From Lachnospiraceae bacterium 3-1 (GTDB lineage: Bacteria; Bacillota; Clostridia; Lachnospirales; Lachnospiraceae): 64,000 bases of DNA. The DNA lies in assembly GCA_000403255.2 (NCBI GenBank), contig KE159572.1, positions 62,001-126,000 on the forward strand, in the 5' to 3' direction. Position numbers and translations under genes: made by a program. Below, piece by piece: positions 53,899-62,681 of this stretch (within the stretch, counting starts at the first letter, position 1; each line of letters begins with the position of its first letter). The notes below the pieces were generated by a model, which was given only the letters and a program-made list of their open reading frames with translations, searched no databases and was not told where the DNA came from.

Positions 53899-56800
53899 AT
53901 GAAAAGATCTATGAAAACCATGGATGGTAATCATGCAGCAGCACATGCTTCATATGCATACACAGATGTTGCAGCCATCTACCCCATCACACCATCTTCT
54001 GTTATGGCAGAAGCAACCGATGAATGGGCAACACAGGGAAGAAAGAACATTTTTGGACAGACTGTACAGGTAACAGAGATGCAGTCTGAAGCTGGAGCAG
54101 CAGGTACTGTACATGGCTCATTGGCAGCAGGTGCATTAACTACCACTTACACTGCATCCCAGGGATTGTTACTGATGATTCCCAATCTTTACAAAATTGC
54201 AGGTGAAGGGCTTCCAGGCGTATTCAATGTATCTGCACGTTGTGTAGCAACACATGCGCTGAATATTTTTGGTGACCATTCCGACGTATATGCCTGTCGT
54301 CAAACTGGTGCAGCAATGCTCTGCGAGTCTTCCGTACAGGAAGTTATGGATTTAACTCCAGTTGCACATTGTGCTGCTTTGGAAGGACATCTTCCTTTCA
54401 TCAATTTCTTTGATGGATTCAGAACTTCTCACGAGATTCAGAAAATTGAAACATGGGATTATGAAGATTTGAAAGATATGGTAGATTTAAGTGCAATTGA
54501 TACATTCCGTAAGAATGCACTGAATCCAAATCATCCCCGTCAGGACGGTTCTGCACAGAACCCAGATATCTTCTTCCAGACCAGAGAGTCTTGCAATATC
54601 ACTTACGATGAAATGCCAGCAATCGTACAGAAATATATGGACAAGGTAAATGAGAAGATTGGTACGGATTACAAGCTGTTTAACTATCATGGCGCTGCTG
54701 ATGCTGAGAAAATTATCATCGCTATGGGTTCCGTATGTGACACCATTGATGAAACCATTGATTACTTAATGGAAAAAGGCGAGAAGGTCGGCGTTGTAAA
54801 GGTTCGTCTGTATCGTCCGTTCAGCAAGGATGCTTTTGTTGCAGCAATTCCTGACAGCGTTAAGACAATCGCTGTATTAGACAGAACAAAAGAGCCAGGA
54901 TCTCTTGGCGAGCCTTTATATTTGGATGTAGTTGCAGCATTGAAGGGAACCAAATTTGACGATGTTAAGATCACAAGCGGCCGTTATGGATTAGGTTCCA
55001 AGGACACTACACCTGGACAGATTATCGCTGTATACAACAATACAGAAAAAGAAAGATTTACGATCGGTATTTATGATGACGTTACCAACCTTTCTTTGGA
55101 AGTAAAGGAAGACCCAGTAACCACACCAGAAGGAACCATCAACTGCAAGTTCTGGGGACTTGGCGCTGACGGTACTGTTGGAGCAAATAAGAACTCCATT
55201 AAGATTATCGGTGACAACACAGATATGTATGCTCAGGCATATTTTGATTATGATTCCAAAAAATCCGGCGGTGTTACCATGTCTCACCTGCGTTTTGGTA
55301 AGAAGGCAATTAAGTCCACATACTTAATCAAACAGGCAAATTTTGTAGCATGCCACAATCCTTCTTATGTACGTAAATACAACATGGTTCAGGAATTAGT
55401 ACCAGGCGGAACCTTCCTGTTGAACTGCTCCTGGAGCCCAGAAGAACTGGAAACACATCTTCCAGGACAGGTAAAGAGATATATTGCTGAAAACGATATT
55501 CAATTCTATACCATCGATGGTATCAAGATTGGAAAAGAAATCGGACTTGGCGGACGTATCAACACTGTGCTTCAGTCGGCATTCTTCAAATTGGCAGCAA
55601 TTATTCCAGAAGAGAGAGCAATTGAGCTGATGAAGGCTGCTGCAAAGGCAACCTATGGCAAGAAGGGCGATAAGATTGTACAGATGAACTATGATGCAAT
55701 CGACGCTGGAGCAACTGGAGTTGTTAAGATTGAAGTTCCTGCAAGCTGGAAAGACGCTCAGGATGAAAGCTTTGCAAAGGTTGCAACTGGAGATAGAAAA
55801 GACGTTGTAGATTTTGTAAATGACATTCAGATTCCAGTAAATGGACAGGAAGGTAACAAGATTCCTGTATCTGTTGTTAAGAAATATGAAAATGGACAGA
55901 CTCCTTCTGGATCTGCTGCATTTGAGAAACGTGGTATTGCAGTTGACGTTCCAGTATGGAATCCAGAAAATTGTATTCAGTGTAATATTTGTGCATATGT
56001 TTGTCCTCATGCAGTCATCCGTCCGGTAGCATTGACAGAAGAAGAAGCTTCCAAAGCTCCAGAAGGAATGCAGACACTTCCTATGACAGGAATGCCAGAG
56101 TACAAGTTCAGCATGACTATTTCTGCACTTGACTGTACCGGATGTGGCTCCTGTGCAAATGTATGCCCAGGCAAGAAGGGTGAGAAAGCTCTTACAATGC
56201 AGAACTGTGAAGCAAATGTTGGAGAACAGGCTTACTTTGATTTTGGTTTAACCACAGAGAAGAAAGTAGATGTCGTAGAAAAATTCAAAGAGACTACTGT
56301 AAAAGGTTCTCAGTTCAAACAGCCATTGCTTGAGTTCTCAGGCGCATGCGGCGGATGTGGTGAGACACCATACGCAAAATTGATTACACAGTTGTTTGGT
56401 GATAGAATGTATATTGCAAATGCAACTGGATGTTCCTCCATCTGGGGTAACTCTTCACCATCTACACCTTATACTGTAAATGAAAGAGGACAAGGTCCTG
56501 CATGGTCCAATTCCTTATTCGAAGATGCTGCAGAGTTTGGTTATGGTATGTTACTGGCTCAGAAGGCAGTGAGAGGAAAATTAAAGAGCAAAGTGGAAGC
56601 ATTGGTAGCAGAAGGCAAGAATGCAGACGTTGTTGCAGCAGGACAAGAGTGGCTTGACACTTATGGAATCGGCGCTGTCAACGGAACAGCTACAGATAAA
56701 TTAATCGCTGCTTTAGAAGCATGTGGATGTGAGGCTTCCAAAGAAATTCTTGCTGAGAAAGATTTCCTTGGAAAGAAATCTCAGTGGATCTTTGGTGGTG

Positions 56801-57435
56801 ACGGATGGGCATATGACATCGGATTTGGCGGTGTAGACCATGTATTGGCAAGCGGACAGGATATCAACGTTATGGTATTCGATACTGAAGTTTACTCCAA
56901 TACAGGCGGACAGTCCTCCAAGGCTACTCCTACTGGTGCAATTGCACAGTTTGCAGCAGGCGGAAAAGAAGTGAAGAAGAAAGACCTTGCTTCTATCGCA
57001 ATGAGCTATGGTTATGTATATGTTGCACAGATTGCAATGGGCGCTGATTACAATCAGTGTATCAAAGCTCTGGCAGAAGCAGAAGCATATCCAGGACCAT
57101 CCTTGATTATCGCTTATGCTCCATGTATCAACCATGGTATCAAGGTTGGTATGAGCAAAGCTCAGACAGAAGAGAAGAACGCTGTAGAAGCTGGTTACTG
57201 GCATAACTTCCGTTTCAATCCTGCATTGAAAGAGGAAGGAAAGGCAGCATTCTCCTTAGACAGCAAGGCACCGACTGGAGATTACAAGGCATTCTTAAAC
57301 GGAGAAGTTCGTTACAATGCACTTGCAAGATTTAATCCAGAAAGAGCAGAAGAGCTGTTTGCAGTTTCTGAGAAGCATGCAAAAGAGCGTTATGAATATC
57401 TGAATAAGTTAATCGCTTTATATGGTGAGAACTAA
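53899..57435 (+). CDS. nifJ: Pyruvate:ferredoxin (flavodoxin) oxidoreductase
   Basis: 1178 residues, single-chain PFOR. It oxidises pyruvate with CoA to acetyl-CoA, CO2 and reduced ferredoxin, a central step of anaerobic fermentation. Seen are the N-terminal GNHAAAHASYAYTDVAAIYP, two 4Fe-4S motifs (CIQCNICAYVCP and CTGCGSCANVCP), the proximal cluster ACGGCGE and the thiamine-diphosphate region GGDGWAYDIGFGGVDHVLAS. AGGAGG stands upstream. Codon use is strongly biased, which fits high expression. A strong terminator follows. Confidence 0.98.
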   Translation: MKRSMKTMDGNHAAAHASYAYTDVAAIYPITPSSVMAEATDEWATQGRKNIFGQTVQVTEMQSEAGAAGTVHGSLAAGALTTTYTASQGLLLMIPNLYKIAGEGLPGVFNVSARCVATHALNIFGDHSDVYACRQTGAAMLCESSVQEVMDLTPVAHCAALEGHLPFINFFDGFRTSHEIQKIETWDYEDLKDMVDLSAIDTFRKNALNPNHPRQDGSAQNPDIFFQTRESCNITYDEMPAIVQKYMDKVNEKIGTDYKLFNYHGAADAEKIIIAMGSVCDTIDETIDYLMEKGEKVGVVKVRLYRPFSKDAFVAAIPDSVKTIAVLDRTKEPGSLGEPLYLDVVAALKGTKFDDVKITSGRYGLGSKDTTPGQIIAVYNNTEKERFTIGIYDDVTNLSLEVKEDPVTTPEGTINCKFWGLGADGTVGANKNSIKIIGDNTDMYAQAYFDYDSKKSGGVTMSHLRFGKKAIKSTYLIKQANFVACHNPSYVRKYNMVQELVPGGTFLLNCSWSPEELETHLPGQVKRYIAENDIQFYTIDGIKIGKEIGLGGRINTVLQSAFFKLAAIIPEERAIELMKAAAKATYGKKGDKIVQMNYDAIDAGATGVVKIEVPASWKDAQDESFAKVATGDRKDVVDFVNDIQIPVNGQEGNKIPVSVVKKYENGQTPSGSAAFEKRGIAVDVPVWNPENCIQCNICAYVCPHAVIRPVALTEEEASKAPEGMQTLPMTGMPEYKFSMTISALDCTGCGSCANVCPGKKGEKALTMQNCEANVGEQAYFDFGLTTEKKVDVVEKFKETTVKGSQFKQPLLEFSGACGGCGETPYAKLITQLFGDRMYIANATGCSSIWGNSSPSTPYTVNERGQGPAWSNSLFEDAAEFGYGMLLAQKAVRGKLKSKVEALVAEGKNADVVAAGQEWLDTYGIGAVNGTATDKLIAALEACGCEASKEILAEKDFLGKKSQWIFGGDGWAYDIGFGGVDHVLASGQDINVMVFDTEVYSNTGGQSSKATPTGAIAQFAAGGKEVKKKDLASIAMSYGYVYVAQIAMGADYNQCIKALAEAEAYPGPSLIIAYAPCINHGIKVGMSKAQTEEKNAVEAGYWHNFRFNPALKEEGKAAFSLDSKAPTGDYKAFLNGEVRYNALARFNPERAEELFAVSEKHAKERYEYLNKLIALYGEN

Positions 57436-57449
57436 GAATAAGATAAAAA

Positions 57450-57489
57450 CGTCCAAGTCCCTGGTTCATAAGGGACTTGGACGCTTTTT
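57450..57489 (+). terminator. Strong terminator after nifJ
   Basis: CGTCCAAGTCCCT pairs perfectly with AGGGACTTGGACG (13 bp), followed by TTTTT. Confidence 0.92.
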
Positions 57490-57494
57490 ATCTT

Positions 57495-57549
57495 ATTCTA
57501 TAGGAAAGACCTTGTCACGCTAAAGTGTGAAAGTATCTTCCTATAGAAT
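57495..57549. repeat. Palindromic repeat copy after nifJ
   Basis: ATTCTATAGGAAAGA and the closing CTTCCTATAGAAT pair around a CACGCTAAAGTGTG core. Same family as 34893 and 42598, but lacking the long GC-rich tail. Confidence 0.7.
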
Positions 57550-57621
57550 AAAAATAATATGTGCATTCGTGCAAGAGGAAGATGTCACTGCGTGACTGCA
57601 CACTTTGTTCAAAAATAAGAA

Positions 57622-57957
57622 TCATACGTAATCTCTGCCACAGTTTTTGCAGAAGTTTTTATATTGTTCATTTAATTCTCCGCAATCAGGGCAATACCAT
57701 GTACCGTCTGGACGAGGGCAGACTTTGATTAAATTTTTATGTTTGGTTACTTCTCCCAGTTCCTTGCTCTGATTTTCGATAGCCATGGCACCTAATGGGG
57801 CAATGGAAGAGCCCTTGTGTCCAAGTCCTGCATATACTTTGGCGTTTTTCCAGGGAAGTTTATCGGACAGCTTTTGTTCTAGTTTGCTGCCGCAGTTCTG
57901 GCAGTACCTGGTACCATTCAAATTTTCAACACCGCATGTTTTACATTTCATTTGCAT
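57622..57957 (-). CDS. Double zinc-ribbon protein
   Basis: 111 residues. Two C-x2-C pairs near the start (CKTCGVENLNGTRYCQNCG) and two near the end (WYCPDCGELN and FCKNCGRDYV) make two zinc ribbons, joined by a basic linker of about 60 residues. The domains probably bind nucleic acid or protein. No ribosome site stands out; the ATG at 57957 or the one two codons later could be the start. Confidence 0.75.
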   Translation of the reverse strand: MQMKCKTCGVENLNGTRYCQNCGSKLEQKLSDKLPWKNAKVYAGLGHKGSSIAPLGAMAIENQSKELGEVTKHKNLIKVCPRPDGTWYCPDCGELNEQYKNFCKNCGRDYV

Positions 57958-58038
57958 TCCCCATTAAAAATTTATAATGTATATTGATTTTTATATTATA
58001 TTGTAATATAAAAATCAATAATAAGGAAGTATAAAAAA

Positions 58039-58257
58039 ATGAGAAAAATTTTAACTTATGCTTTGCTTGTCAGTATTTTGTGTTGTGCGTTTCCATTTCG
58101 TGTTGAAGCTTCGGTACTTGAAACAGTGAGAGAGCGTGATGTTTCAGGAAAGTCACAGTATTATAAGCTCTTTGAAGATCAAAACAAAAATATGGAATTG
58201 GTTCGTATTACAGAGCAAGAATTAAACAGTAACCAGTGGCGGAAAGAAAGTATTTGA
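58039..58257 (+). CDS. Small secreted peptide
   Basis: 72 residues with a clear signal peptide (KILTYALLVSILCCAFPF, cut likely after VEA near residue 24). The mature part is about 48 residues, charged, with no cysteines and no known motif. AAGGAAG precedes the ATG. It stands alone between a zinc-ribbon gene and a terminator. Confidence 0.6.
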   Translation: MRKILTYALLVSILCCAFPFRVEASVLETVRERDVSGKSQYYKLFEDQNKNMELVRITEQELNSNQWRKESI

Positions 58258-58299
58258 TTTATCCGCAACAATAATATTTACGGTGCAATTGTAATAAAA

Positions 58300-58346
58300 C
58301 CAATCAGCAAGTGTCTTTGAAGTAGATGCTTGCTGATTGGTTTTTC
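58300..58346. terminator. Terminator between convergent genes
   Basis: CCAATCAGCAAG pairs perfectly with CTTGCTGATTGG over 12 bp, with a T run on the plus strand. Confidence 0.85.
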
Positions 58347-58371
58347 TTGGGTTTTGGCTAGAACTTGAACT

Positions 58372-60288
58372 TTATGGCAGGTATTCCCCAAAGCCGCCTT
58401 TGGCTTGCCGTTTTCTCTCATAGAGGGCTTTGTCTGCATGGCATAGAAGCTCTTCGATATTGACAGAAGAGTCTGAGGTGCAGGCAAAGCCGCTGGATGC
58501 GTGGATGATCCTTGACTGAGTAGGAGATAATGCTATCGGTGTATCGTCCAGAGCTTCGTAAAACATATGCAAAAGGTCCGTCACATGATTCTTGTCCTTA
58601 CAGCCAAATATCATCATGCAGAATTCATCTCCAGAACGTCGTGCTGTCAAAAAATGCTTACAGGGCATCCTGTGCATCACATGGGAAAAACTTTGCAGAT
58701 AGAAATCGCCAATGTCATGGCCGAAGGTATCGTTGATTGATTTGAAATTATCAAGATCAATCATAACAGCGGCGCACATACTTTCTGCTGGGAGCTCCTG
58801 TAGAAGCTTAGCTGCCAGAAGCTTAAAATGAGAAAATTTATATAGTCCAGTGAGGGTGTCGTGGGTGTTTTCATACTGCATCTGCTTTTTTTCCATGATA
58901 TCATTGCTGACATCTGTAACGATTCCCAGGTGCTTATTTGGAGAATCAGACATATGGATGCGGACATACCGAGATTCATCAATTTGAAAAATATCCTGCT
59001 CTCCTTCCAAGGGATGCTTCATTTTTTCCCGGATGTAATGGTCGAAAAGAGGTGCATTACTATAAAATTGTTCTGCGGTCTGGTCGGAAAGGGCTAATAA
59101 TTCTTTCAGTCCCGGGGTTGCGAATACATGGGCGGTATCAGGGGTATATTCAAAAGCTGCCAGAGGGATACCGCTGATTTCAATAATTGCAGCGATACGG
59201 TCGGCGCTGTTGGTAATGCTTCTTACCATACGGTTGATGCCCCGGCTCAACGCTTCAAATTCCTGGTTTCCTCCAACGGTTACAGTAGTGTCCAGATTTC
59301 CCTTGGTGATGGAATCCAGATTTTCTATAATTCGGTGGATGCCGTCCACTACCTTGCGTTTCACAAGGTAATTTAAAAACAGGATAACGATAGCTTCGAT
59401 AATTAAAAGGTACAGCAGGGTAGTAAATACTTGCTTGAAAAGCTGCTGAAGCAAAATTTCCTGCGGTAATGCGGCGCATAGCAGCATATGATTATATTCT
59501 CTGGCTGCTACATACATCGCTTTCCCGTTTTTTCCTTTTTTCCAAGCGCCTTTCATACAGCCCCAGAGCTGATCCAGTTGGTAGTACTCTTCTTGAAACG
59601 CCTGGTCTATGCCGCCGGAATGCCCCAAAATTTCTCCGGTGGAAGTGTCTACTGCAAATAGCTCTTCTCCCGTGTCTGTGGGAAATTTTGAAAAAATATA
59701 TTCATAGGTATTCCTTGATTCGGCTTCCATCTGCCTGGTAGGTTTAAAACCTACCTGTACAATGCCTTTTTTACTTTTTTGGAGAACGCCCACGTATTGC
59801 ATGACTCTGTGTTCTGCCGCATTAGGCTGGGGTTCTTGAATAAGGTAGGCATTTTCACCATCCATTTCCAAAAGTGCAAGAAACGCCCGGGTTTGCTTGT
59901 GATTATTCATATCGATGCCTATATATTTGGAAACAGAAGAAGATACAATGAATCCCTTTTCATCAATGATATGCAGTTCATCTACGTTGAGCAGGTTAGT
60001 CAGATATTGCATTTCTTCCGTATTCATGGAAATTTCTTCCTGCGTATCAAATATGTATGCGGCTGCTTTTGCTCTGGTTAGATAATCAACATCCAGATTT
60101 TCCTGCATAATTTTCAGTTCCGCCTGATTATTTTTTAAGGTGTGTATAATTTGTTCTGACTTTGCATAAAAGGTATTGAATTGCTGGGACTGCAGGGTAT
60201 GCAGAGTAAACAGGAAATTAATAAATAATGTCAGGAAAATAGCAGTTGAGATAATCACAGATGTATGTCGAATAAAAGTTTTTTGCAT
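58372..60288 (-). CDS. Membrane diguanylate cyclase with Cache-type sensor
   Basis: 638 residues. Helix 1 (about 10-30), an extracellular sensor domain (about 31-285) of Cache type, helix 2 (about 287-310), a HAMP-like segment, a PAS-like region and a GGDEF domain (about 475-635). The signature is RRSGDEF, an accepted active variant, preceded by DLDNFKSINDTFGHDIGD. It should make cyclic-di-GMP in response to an external ligand. The ligand is unknown. Confidence 0.9.
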   Translation of the reverse strand: MQKTFIRHTSVIISTAIFLTLFINFLFTLHTLQSQQFNTFYAKSEQIIHTLKNNQAELKIMQENLDVDYLTRAKAAAYIFDTQEEISMNTEEMQYLTNLLNVDELHIIDEKGFIVSSSVSKYIGIDMNNHKQTRAFLALLEMDGENAYLIQEPQPNAAEHRVMQYVGVLQKSKKGIVQVGFKPTRQMEAESRNTYEYIFSKFPTDTGEELFAVDTSTGEILGHSGGIDQAFQEEYYQLDQLWGCMKGAWKKGKNGKAMYVAAREYNHMLLCAALPQEILLQQLFKQVFTTLLYLLIIEAIVILFLNYLVKRKVVDGIHRIIENLDSITKGNLDTTVTVGGNQEFEALSRGINRMVRSITNSADRIAAIIEISGIPLAAFEYTPDTAHVFATPGLKELLALSDQTAEQFYSNAPLFDHYIREKMKHPLEGEQDIFQIDESRYVRIHMSDSPNKHLGIVTDVSNDIMEKKQMQYENTHDTLTGLYKFSHFKLLAAKLLQELPAESMCAAVMIDLDNFKSINDTFGHDIGDFYLQSFSHVMHRMPCKHFLTARRSGDEFCMMIFGCKDKNHVTDLLHMFYEALDDTPIALSPTQSRIIHASSGFACTSDSSVNIEELLCHADKALYERKRQAKGGFGEYLP

Positions 60289-60406
60289 GAAGGTATCCTC
60301 CGTTGGTACTTTTGCTCCTATAATATTCTTTTCTACATTATACCTTTTTTTACAAATTATATTAAGAGTTGTTTTTCACAAATAAATGATGATTTGTAAC
60401 AGCTCA

Positions 60407-61696
60407 TCAGAATTTGGCAAATAGAATCATCCAAAAGATGCCATTTTCACAGAAGCAGTCAATGGCGCCATTTATTTTTTCTGAAAATGCTTGCACGCTT
60501 TGCATTCCCAAGCCATGGTTCACCCCTTTTTTACTTTTGGGAAGTCCAGTGAGAGAATCAAAGGTAATTTCTTCTTGATATTCATTTTTCATTTGGATGA
60601 GCAAATGGTCTTTGGTACAATGTACTTTAACATCTATGTATCGGTGCTCTTTTTCAAAATTTTTCACACATATAATAGAATTTTCAAACAGGTTTGCAAT
60701 GACTGCCGTAAATTCGTAGTCATTGACGGGAGTTTTCTCATCCACCAAAAGATCCAGATGTACGTCGATATCGAAGGTATTTGCACGTTCCATCATTTCG
60801 GAAATGATGGTGTTCACAATTAGGTTGCGACAGTACTTTACCATCTTATTTTCATCTGTGACTTCATTGAGATGTGTCATAATTTTTTTGATTTCCTCAT
60901 ATTCGCCCTGATTTAACAGCATATGGATCATATTAGAATAATGTCTCATGTCATGACGGAGAATTCGAAGCTTTTTTTCCGATTGCTCTACCAGATAATA
61001 TTGATTTTCTAAGCCTTTGATGTAAGATTCAAATAGTACATTTTTCCAATAAATGTCTTTTTGCTTTGAATCGCTTTCAATATACCGTAAAACAACGACG
61101 TGAGATACACACATGGTAGCCACCATGCAGAGGATGCCCAGGATATTTTGAGGATAGTCATATAGGCTGTAAGGAAAGAAAGCGATACAGGAAAAGCTGC
61201 AATAAAAAAAGACAGGAATCAAGCAAAGCTCCCACCAGCCTTTGGTGTATTCTTTTTCATATTGCTCAAGCCACATGTTCCGAAGGCTTTTATACAAAAT
61301 AATCAGAAGGATGAGGTGTACGATAAAGTTTCCCAACAAAGCAAGAATTCTGTTTTCTCCATAAATGTATAGAATGGTGGCGATGACGCTTCCGATAATG
61401 GTATAATTGGAAGCGCTTAAGCCTATGAATAGAGCTTTACTGTTTCTTCTTTTTGAAATGAGAATACCTGTGAACTGGGTTACAAATATTTGAAAGAGGG
61501 TAATTAGAAAATAGCACCAATCATTATCTGGAAATATGTTTAATTTAACGACATCGGTAATAGATAACAGCAAAAAAGAAGTAAAACAGATTAATCTGGT
61601 TACTGTTTCTGAGTAACGGTGGGTAATAAACAGGTAAATAAAAAGCATTAAAAATATGTGACTTATCATATAAGAGATATTACTAAAATAGTCCAT
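60407..61696 (-). CDS. AgrC-like sensor histidine kinase (GHKL)
   Basis: 429 residues. Six or seven membrane helices fill residues 1-210, followed by the phosphoacceptor segment LRHDMRHYSNMIHML and a GHKL ATPase domain with NLFENSIICVKN and NHGLGMQSVQAF. The type is that of peptide-sensing AgrC kinases. No AgrD peptide or AgrB protease gene lies next to it in the window. The gene starts nine bases after its regulator. Confidence 0.88.
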   Translation of the reverse strand: MDYFSNISYMISHIFLMLFIYLFITHRYSETVTRLICFTSFLLLSITDVVKLNIFPDNDWCYFLITLFQIFVTQFTGILISKRRNSKALFIGLSASNYTIIGSVIATILYIYGENRILALLGNFIVHLILLIILYKSLRNMWLEQYEKEYTKGWWELCLIPVFFYCSFSCIAFFPYSLYDYPQNILGILCMVATMCVSHVVVLRYIESDSKQKDIYWKNVLFESYIKGLENQYYLVEQSEKKLRILRHDMRHYSNMIHMLLNQGEYEEIKKIMTHLNEVTDENKMVKYCRNLIVNTIISEMMERANTFDIDVHLDLLVDEKTPVNDYEFTAVIANLFENSIICVKNFEKEHRYIDVKVHCTKDHLLIQMKNEYQEEITFDSLTGLPKSKKGVNHGLGMQSVQAFSEKINGAIDCFCENGIFWMILFAKF

Positions 61697-61705
61697 TTCT
61701 TTTCC

Positions 61706-62440
61706 TTACTTATATTGCTCTGAAATAAATAAAAGGTATTGCCTTTTTACATTTGCGGTGTTCTTTTTACTGACTGGAATATCTGCGCCGCTGTCCATGA
61801 CAATGTTGCTTCCTTCCAATTGTCTGATAAAATTCAGGTTCACAAGAAATGATTTGTGAACCTGTATAAAATTACTGTTGCCTAGAAGTTCTTTGATTTC
61901 TTCATCAAAGGATTTTCGGATAAATATACTGGTGATAATCGTTTTGTCTGTCAAGTGTACATCTAACATTCTGGAAGAATTCTCAATATATTCTATTTTA
62001 GCACAGGGGACAGAGATCAATCCTTTTTTTGTTTTTATCAGATATAAAGGTCCTCTTTTTATTTCCTGGGAAGCGCGGGCATAATCCAACGCTTCAAAAA
62101 ATTGTTCTTCTACGATTGGCTTTAAGAGATATCTTACTGCACGTACACCGTAAGCATCTAATGCAAAATCATTGGAAGAGGTTGTATAGATAATGGCGGC
62201 GTTGCTGCCAGCCTGATTGATCTGATTGCCAATATCAATTCCGGTTGTTCCGGACATAATAATATCTAAAATATAAATGTCAGCCAACATTTTTTTGTGT
62301 ATTTTTCTGGATAATTGGAAAGGATCTGTAAATTTTTCTACTTCGAAATCTGCCTGGGGATGCAGTTTTTTGTATTTTACAAGCAAATCTTCGATTGCTG
62401 CCATGTCTTTTATGCTATCATCACAGATTGTAATTTTCAT
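61706..62440 (-). CDS. LytTR-family response regulator (AgrA-like)
   Basis: 244 residues. Receiver with D7-D8, phosphoacceptor D59 (ILDIIMSG) and a late Lys in YLLKPI. The C-terminal LytTR domain (about 140-240) shows YIENSSRMLDVHL and FIQVHKSFLVNLNFI. It binds pairs of short direct repeats. TAGTAT-rich repeats lie upstream of its own start (62495-62515), which may be such sites. It forms an operon with the kinase. Confidence 0.9.
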   Translation of the reverse strand: MKITICDDSIKDMAAIEDLLVKYKKLHPQADFEVEKFTDPFQLSRKIHKKMLADIYILDIIMSGTTGIDIGNQINQAGSNAAIIYTTSSNDFALDAYGVRAVRYLLKPIVEEQFFEALDYARASQEIKRGPLYLIKTKKGLISVPCAKIEYIENSSRMLDVHLTDKTIITSIFIRKSFDEEIKELLGNSNFIQVHKSFLVNLNFIRQLEGSNIVMDSGADIPVSKKNTANVKRQYLLFISEQYK

Positions 62441-62681
62441 TTATTTTTCCTCAAAAAAAACCGCAAAATGAATCCAGCGGTTACATTTATTTTGCAGTAT
62501 AGTATATAGTATTGTAATATGTCGTTATTATAATACAGAATTTTGGAAAAAGCAAGATTTGCTTTTTTCTCTCAATGTTATCTTTATAGGAAAAATTTCA
62601 AAATTTGGTTCCCATACTGGCGGTTTTATGGTAAAATGTCCTGTGACTTTTACGAAAACGAGAATCCGAAGGAGTGGAAAT

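Noticed and set aside
55396-56010. Long minus-strand frame opposite nifJ
   Set aside because: The plus strand codes for PFOR with Fe-S motifs and strong codon bias. The antisense frame is a by-product.
62441-62681. Lysine riboswitch before aspartate kinase
   Set aside because: None of the conserved junction sequences could be recognised in the 240-base gap.
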